From Phosphoribacter sp037045055 (GTDB taxonomy: Bacteria > Actinomycetota > Actinomycetes > Actinomycetales > Dermatophilaceae), in NCBI GenBank assembly GCA_037045055.1, contig JBAOHJ010000004.1:124001-188000 (forward strand): a DNA stretch of 64,000 nt, in the 5' to 3' direction. Made by a program: the position numbers and the translations under genes. The notes below the pieces were generated by a model. The model was not told the DNA's origin. It did not search any database and saw only the letters and a list, made by a program, of their open reading frames with translations. Positions 58,517 to 64,000 of the stretch are shown one piece after another; positions within the stretch are counted from its first letter, which is position 1; every line of letters begins with the position of its first letter.

Positions 58517-60133
<1,617 letters not shown>

Positions 60134-60150
60134 GGGTGATGTTCCTCCGG

Positions 60151-60444
60151 TCAGCCGACGACGGCCAGGACGTCGCGTGCCGACAGGATGAGGTACTCCT
60201 GCCCGCCGTGCTTGATCTCGGTGCCGCCGTACTTGCTGTAGATCACCCGGTCGCCGACCTTGACGTCCAGCGGCACGCGGTTGCCCTTGTCGTCGATGCG
60301 GCCCGGGCCGATCGCGAGGACCTCGCCCTCCTGCGGCTTCTCCTTGGCGGTGTCCGGGATGACCAGCCCGCTGGCGGTCGTCGTCTCGGCCTCCAGGGAC
60401 TTGACCAGGATGCGGTCTTCGAGCGGCTTGATGGAAACCGACAC
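60151..60444 (-). CDS. groES: Co-chaperonin GroES
   Basis: The 97-residue lid protein of the chaperonin has SIKPLEDRILVKSLEAETTT, the mobile-loop region GLVIPDTAKEKPQEGEVLA and the C-terminal KYGGTEIKHGGQEYLILSARD. The start GTG at 60444 follows AAGGA. It heads the operon with groEL, 17 bp before its start, and two CIRCE elements lie 116 bp or more upstream. Confidence 0.97.
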   Translation of the reverse strand: MSVSIKPLEDRILVKSLEAETTTASGLVIPDTAKEKPQEGEVLAIGPGRIDDKGNRVPLDVKVGDRVIYSKYGGTEIKHGGQEYLILSARDVLAVVG

Positions 60445-60559
60445 TTCGGTGTCCTTCCGTATCTGGTCCGGGGCCTCGGCCGAGGCACCCGGGGGTTGTC
60501 TGGGTGTTGTCTGGAGTGCCCCGCTGGCCTCGCCGTCGCGGGGGTCGACGCCGGCCGGG

Positions 60560-60586
60560 CTGTCACTCTCCAGGTGAGAGTGCTAA
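60560..60586. promoter_or_regulatory. CIRCE element 1 (HrcA operator)
   Basis: The right half GAGTGCTAA (60578-60586) is a perfect CIRCE half-site. The left half CTGTCACTC (60560-60568) matches the core CACTC with a 9-bp spacer. It lies just downstream of the groES -10 box. Confidence 0.85.
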
Positions 60587-60591
60587 CGCCA

Positions 60592-60621
60592 AATCTAGGT
60601 ATGCCGTTAGCACTCGGTCAA
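60592..60621 (-). promoter_or_regulatory. groES promoter with octamer in the spacer
   Basis: On the minus strand TTGACC (60621-60616) and TAGATT (60597-60592) are 18 bp apart, a plausible SigA-type promoter. The spacer contains the GTATGCCG octamer (60599-60606). CIRCE 2 overlaps the -35 side and CIRCE 1 lies downstream of the -10. Confidence 0.7.
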
Positions 60622-60633
60622 GTCGAGTGCCAG
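60607..60633. promoter_or_regulatory. CIRCE element 2 (HrcA operator)
   Basis: The left half TTAGCACTC (60607-60615) is perfect and the right half GAGTGCCAG (60625-60633) matches seven of nine positions, with a 9-bp spacer. It overlaps the groES -35 box, so HrcA binding would block the promoter. Confidence 0.85.
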
Positions 60634-61066
60634 CCGAGGGCGGTTTGCCGGTCCGCGCCGCGCCCGCCCTCACTGCGCAGCGGGGGCGGCGCCGTGCCTG
60701 GTGTCGGCTCGTCGGGTGGTGTCGCGATGCGGCGGCGACGGGCGGTGGGCCCCCTGCGGCCGTCCCGCCCGCCGAGGGCCTGTGCGAGAGTGCACCGGTG
60801 AGCCTCGTCGCCACGCGACACATCGTCCTGCTCGGCACGAACCCGCCCCGGGCGATCCAGGTGGCGTCGTCGGGGGACCGACCCCCGCGCGCGAGCGCCG
60901 CCGGGTGCAGGCCAGGGGTCGCCGACGCGAGCCTGCCCCCTGGGAGGCCGCGACCGTGATCAGGGGCAGCGGCGAGAGGAGCATCCGGGGTGCATCCGCA
61001 GGGCCGAGCCGGTGAGCTCCGAGCCGGCGGCACGGACGTCGCGGCACGCGGCACCGGGGCGTGCTG
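60634..61066. other. 433-bp gap without a convincing gene
   Basis: This GC-rich stretch between the divergent groES promoter and the methyltransferase gene contains only short frames with Arg/Pro-rich translations. No tRNA-like or riboswitch-like structure was recognised, and no octamer copy lies in it. It probably holds the promoter of the methyltransferase gene. Confidence 0.6.
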
Positions 61067-62299
61067 ATGGATCTCGAGACGGCGCGCTGGCTGGTCTCGC
61101 CCGGGGGTCGGGCGGTGCTCGGCGGGGTGGCGACCTACCGAGCCGACACCGAGCTGGCCGAGCAGGCGCGACTGCGGGCCGGTGGTCTGACGCCCGCGCG
61201 GGCCGCGGCGGTCCTGGCCCAGGCCGGGCTGCGGGCTCGGGGGGTCGACAAGTTCGGGACCGCCGCCGCCGGGCTGCTGCTCACCGCTGACGCCCTGGAG
61301 CAGGCCACCCGGCCCGAGCTGGCCGCCCGGCACGCCCGGCGGTTCGTCGAGGCCGGGATCGCCACCGTGCTCGACCTGGGCTGCGGCATCGGGTCGGATG
61401 CGCTGGCCTTCGCCGCAGCGGGGCTGGCCGTCGAGGCCGCGGAGGCCGACCCGGTGACGGCGGTGCTGGCCGGCGCCAACCTCGCCCGCTGGCCGGCGGC
61501 GCGGGCCCGTCGGGCCCGGGCCGAGGACGTGAGCCTGCCGGACGGCGCGGCGGGGCGGCATACCGGCGTGTGGGTGGACCCGGCCCGCCGCGTCCCGGGC
61601 GTCGCGGACGTGCGCGGGCGAGCCCGTCGCACGGTGGCCCTGGCCGATCTCGCACCGCCCTGGTCGTTCGTCCTCGACGTGGCCGCCCGGGTGCCGGCGA
61701 CCGGGGCCAAGCTCGCCCCCGGGCTCCCGCACGCCGCGGTCCCCGAGGGCGTCGAGGCGCAGTGGACCTCGTGGCGGGGCGAGGTGCTCGAGTGCACGGT
61801 GTGGTGGGGCCCGCTGGCGCGAGTGGTCGGCCGCACCGCGGCGGTTTGCCGACCCGGCGCGCCGGAGTCCGTCGTCACCGCCGCCGACCTTCGGGGCTCG
61901 GCGCCGCTGGGCGGGCTCGCCGAGATCGGACCGTGGCTCTGGGAGGCCGACCGGGCGGTGGTGCGGGCCGGGCTGTCCGGGGCGCTGCCGGGGCGGGAGC
62001 TCTCGACGGCAGCGGGGTACTCCACCGGTGAGCTCGCCCAGGACCTGCCCTGGGCCCGGCGCTACGCGGTGATCGAGGCGATGCCGTTGCGGGTCAAGGC
62101 GCTGCGGGCCTGGCTGCGCCGGCGGGGGATCGGCGCGGTCACGGTGAAGAAGCGCGCCGCGTCGCTCGACGCCGAGGCGCTGCGCCGGGCCCTTCGCGGG
62201 CCGGGGGAGCAGCGGGCCACCCTGGTCGTCACGAGCGTCGCCGGACGGGTCGCGGCACTCGTCGTGGCGCCGGAGGGGGCGGATGCCACCGGCTGGTGA
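61067..62299 (+). CDS. THUMP-like domain SAM-dependent methyltransferase
   Basis: The 410-residue protein has a class I methyltransferase core with VLDLGCGIGSDALAFAAAG (motif I, about residue 100) and VWVDPARR (motif IV-like). The C-terminal region contains AMPLRVKALRAWLRRRGIG, the signature of THUMP-like methyltransferase-associated domains. Substrate is unknown but RNA is likely. ATG 61067 is preferred; GTG 61061 adds two residues. The octamer at 61556 reads Arg-His-Thr (CGG-CAT-ACC). It converges with ribokinase. Confidence 0.83.
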   Translation: MDLETARWLVSPGGRAVLGGVATYRADTELAEQARLRAGGLTPARAAAVLAQAGLRARGVDKFGTAAAGLLLTADALEQATRPELAARHARRFVEAGIATVLDLGCGIGSDALAFAAAGLAVEAAEADPVTAVLAGANLARWPAARARRARAEDVSLPDGAAGRHTGVWVDPARRVPGVADVRGRARRTVALADLAPPWSFVLDVAARVPATGAKLAPGLPHAAVPEGVEAQWTSWRGEVLECTVWWGPLARVVGRTAAVCRPGAPESVVTAADLRGSAPLGGLAEIGPWLWEADRAVVRAGLSGALPGRELSTAAGYSTGELAQDLPWARRYAVIEAMPLRVKALRAWLRRRGIGAVTVKKRAASLDAEALRRALRGPGEQRATLVVTSVAGRVAALVVAPEGADATGW

Positions 62300-62329
62300 G
62301 GCGGTCGCGAGTCGGGCGAGATGGTCGGC

Positions 62330-63148
62330 TCAGAGCACCGGATCGGGCTGCGCGCCCACCCGCCGGACCGCGTCGGCACCGGCCGCGACCGCGGCCGACA
62401 GCGCGACCCGACGGTCCGCGCCGGCCGCCAACGCGGCGGCCAGCGCCCCGCAGAACGCATCCCCGGCACCGGTGGTGTCGAGGACCTCGGCGGCGGGGAC
62501 GGCGATGCCGCCCGCCCGCAGGTCGTCCCACTGGGCCCCGGCTGCGCCGAAGGTGACCACCAGCGAGGCCGGGACCAGGCCGGAGTCGGCGAGCGCGGCG
62601 GCCTCCCCCTCGTTGACGACCAGCGGGTCGGCCAGGGCGACGACGTCGGCCGGCAGGGCGGCATACGGGGCGGCGTTGAGCACCACTCGGGCGCCCCGGC
62701 CCGCGGCGCGCCGGACCGCCCGGGCGACCAGCCCCAGCGGGACCTCCAGCTGGACGAGCAGCACGTCGCCCGGGTGCAGGTCGGGCGGATCGGGCTCGAC
62801 GTACTCGTTGGCTCCCGGCACGACGACGACGGTGTTCTCCCCGCCCTCGTCGACGACGACCAGAGCGGTGCCGGTCGGCACGCCGGGGGGCGCCACCCGC
62901 AGGTGCGCGTCGATCCCCCGGGCGGCCAGGCGAGCGGCATACGCACGGCCGGCCCCGTCGTCGCCCACCGCGCCGAGCAGCACGACCCGGGCGCCCGCCG
63001 CCGCCGCGGCGACGGCCTGGTTGGCGCCCTTGCCGCCGGCCAGGCGGGACAGCGTGGACCCGGGCACGGTCTGGCCCGGGCGCGGCAGCCTCTCGACCCG
63101 GGTGAGCAGGTCGACGTTCAGCGAGCCGTAGACGACGACCCGGCCCAT
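62330..63148 (-). CDS. rbsK: Ribokinase
   Basis: The 272-residue PfkB-family kinase starts VVVYGSLNVDLLTRVERLPRPG with GGKGANQAVAAA and ends with the anion-hole and catalytic block DTTGAGDAFCGALAAAL. It phosphorylates ribose (or a similar sugar) at C5. The start ATG at 63148 shares its A with the last base of the nucleoside hydrolase stop (TGATG), so the pair salvages ribose from nucleosides. Octamers at 62659 and 62935 both encode Tyr-Ala. Confidence 0.92.
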   Translation of the reverse strand: MGRVVVYGSLNVDLLTRVERLPRPGQTVPGSTLSRLAGGKGANQAVAAAAAGARVVLLGAVGDDGAGRAYAARLAARGIDAHLRVAPPGVPTGTALVVVDEGGENTVVVVPGANEYVEPDPPDLHPGDVLLVQLEVPLGLVARAVRRAAGRGARVVLNAAPYAALPADVVALADPLVVNEGEAAALADSGLVPASLVVTFGAAGAQWDDLRAGGIAVPAAEVLDTTGAGDAFCGALAAALAAGADRRVALSAAVAAGADAVRRVGAQPDPVL

Positions 63149-64000
63149 CAGCGACCCACCGCGTCGAGCCAGAGCCGGCGGTAGCGCGGCCCGTCGACGC
63201 CGAGGGCGACGTCGATGACGTGGGCCGGGTCGTGCGGGTCGTGCGCCCGGTCGCCGGACCAGTCCCGGCGGTCGACCACGGTCCGGCCCCGCGACCACCG
63301 ACCGGCCAGCTCCACCCGGACCGGCAGCCGTTTGCAGGTCAACCCGGCGGGGTCGAGCACCGCGCACACCGCCCCAGCGTCGCCGATGGTGGCCTCCTGG
63401 GTCCCGAACCGCTCGCACTGGAAGTCGACGAGGCGCCCGGCCAGCTCCGCGGGCCCGCGCCCTCCCACCGCGATCAGGGCCGCGGCTCGCCGCCGGGTGA
63501 CGGTCGGGGCGTAGAAGACGTCGAGGCCGTACATCGTCGTGGGGATCCCCAGCTGCGCCGCCGCGTCGAGGACGATCGCGGCGGCCTCGGGGTCGTGGAA
63601 GACGTTGAACTCCGCCGAGGCGGTGGCGTTGCCGACGTGGGCCGCCCCGCCCATGAAGACGATCTCGCGCAGCCCGGCCGCCGCCGCCGGGTAGGTCCGC
63701 AGCAGCAGGGCGATGTTGGTGAGCGGAGCGAGCGGGACGAGGGTGACCCACCGGTCGGGGTCGGGGTCGGCGGCGGCGTCGAGCAGCACGTCGCGCAGCA
63801 GTTCGACGGCGTGCCGTGGGTCGGGCCGCAGCTCGGGCGCGGGCCAGCCGAGGTCGCCCATGCCGTCCTCGCCGTGGACGTGCCGGGCCGGGCGGGGCGG
63901 CTCGAGCAGCGGGCGGGGCGCGCCCCGACCCACCGGGACGTCGCCCCGGCCGCAGGTCTGCAGCACGGTGAGGGTGTTGCGCACGACGTCGTCGACGGGG
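63148..64000 (-). CDS. Nucleoside hydrolase (IU type), N-terminus outside window
   Basis: The visible 283 residues belong to inosine-uridine preferring nucleoside hydrolases, which split ribonucleosides into base and ribose. Family blocks GEDGMGDL, LVPLAPLTNIALLL and EIVFMGGAAHVGNATASAEFNVFHDPEAA (read as VFMGGAAHVGN, then AEFNVFHDPEAA) are clear. The N-terminal metal site DxDxxxDD lies beyond base 64000. It feeds ribose to the coupled ribokinase. Confidence 0.93.
   Translation of the reverse strand, partial: PVDDVVRNTLTVLQTCGRGDVPVGRGAPRPLLEPPRPARHVHGEDGMGDLGWPAPELRPDPRHAVELLRDVLLDAAADPDPDRWVTLVPLAPLTNIALLLRTYPAAAAGLREIVFMGGAAHVGNATASAEFNVFHDPEAAAIVLDAAAQLGIPTTMYGLDVFYAPTVTRRRAAALIAVGGRGPAELAGRLVDFQCERFGTQEATIGDAGAVCAVLDPAGLTCKRLPVRVELAGRWSRGRTVVDRRDWSGDRAHDPHDPAHVIDVALGVDGPRYRRLWLDAVGR

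Noticed and set aside
60634..61066. A small gene in the gap after the groES promoter
   Set aside because: Frames of 60-70 codons exist on both strands but are Arg/Pro-rich, lack ribosome sites and overlap each other.

Overview
The window comes from the chromosome of a high-GC Gram-positive actinobacterium; by eye GC is about 72-74%. Gene content and order point to Micrococcales, perhaps Intrasporangiaceae, but no genus can be fixed without a database search. Markers are WhiB, a SigD/RsdA-type sigma and anti-sigma pair, GuaB3, DUF3017 after folD, DUF6350 next to sucCD, MurT/GatD, monomeric isocitrate dehydrogenase and PspC-type histidine kinases. I see no rRNA, tRNA, CRISPR array, prophage or insertion sequence. 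Most operon neighbours overlap by 4 bp (ATGA or GTGA), which I used to fix many starts.

Layout. 0-9.2 kb: end of a D,D-carboxypeptidase gene, a YihY-like membrane protein with a LigT-like RNA ligase, a lipoprotein hydrolase, icd, aqpZ, a SatD-family pair and mdh. 9.2-21.4 kb: DUF3017, folD, purH and purN, then DUF6350, sucD and sucC. Apart from five glycan genes this is a conserved actinobacterial order; M. tuberculosis has the same core at Rv0949-Rv0957. The glycan genes (12.9-17.9 kb) are two GT2 glycosyltransferases, a flippase-like protein, a DUF2142 protein and a DUF2304 protein, and they sit between DUF6350 and purN. 21.5-27 kb: DUF3048 lipoprotein, a 0.47 kb structured intergenic region, a stand-alone B12-binding protein, an M23 peptidase and pcrA. 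27-34.3 kb: quinone oxidoreductase, enoyl-CoA hydratase, an MFS transporter, and a LiaRS-like PspC kinase and LuxR regulator divergent from a PspC/LiaF-like protein.

34.3-41.5 kb: NUDIX, GT4, PIG-L deacetylase, the coupled murT-gatD-hydrolase set, and an HxlR-type regulator divergent from a two-domain VOC protein. 41.5-44.3 kb: guaA, DUF3817 and SURF1. 44.3-50 kb: lactate catabolism (lctP-lutA-lutB-lutC) under a divergent FadR-type regulator with three matching operators. 50-60.6 kb: a second block syntenic with M. tuberculosis around Rv3409c-Rv3418c: ChoD-like GMC oxidoreductase, aldehyde dehydrogenase, guaB3, guaB, rsdA, sigD, whiB3-like, groEL and groES with two CIRCE elements. 61-64 kb: a THUMP-like methyltransferase, ribokinase and a nucleoside hydrolase cut by the window edge.

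The most striking signal belongs to no single gene. The octamer GTATGCCG and its complement CGGCATAC occur about 61 times, roughly once per kb, where composition alone predicts about two. The copies are spread over coding and intergenic DNA, split 30/31 between strands, and occur in several reading frames where they impose otherwise rare codons. One inverted pair forms a perfect 16-bp terminator-like hairpin, and one copy sits in the groES promoter spacer. This looks like an undescribed genome-wide signal, comparable in density to cyanobacterial HIP1 or Neisseria uptake sequences.
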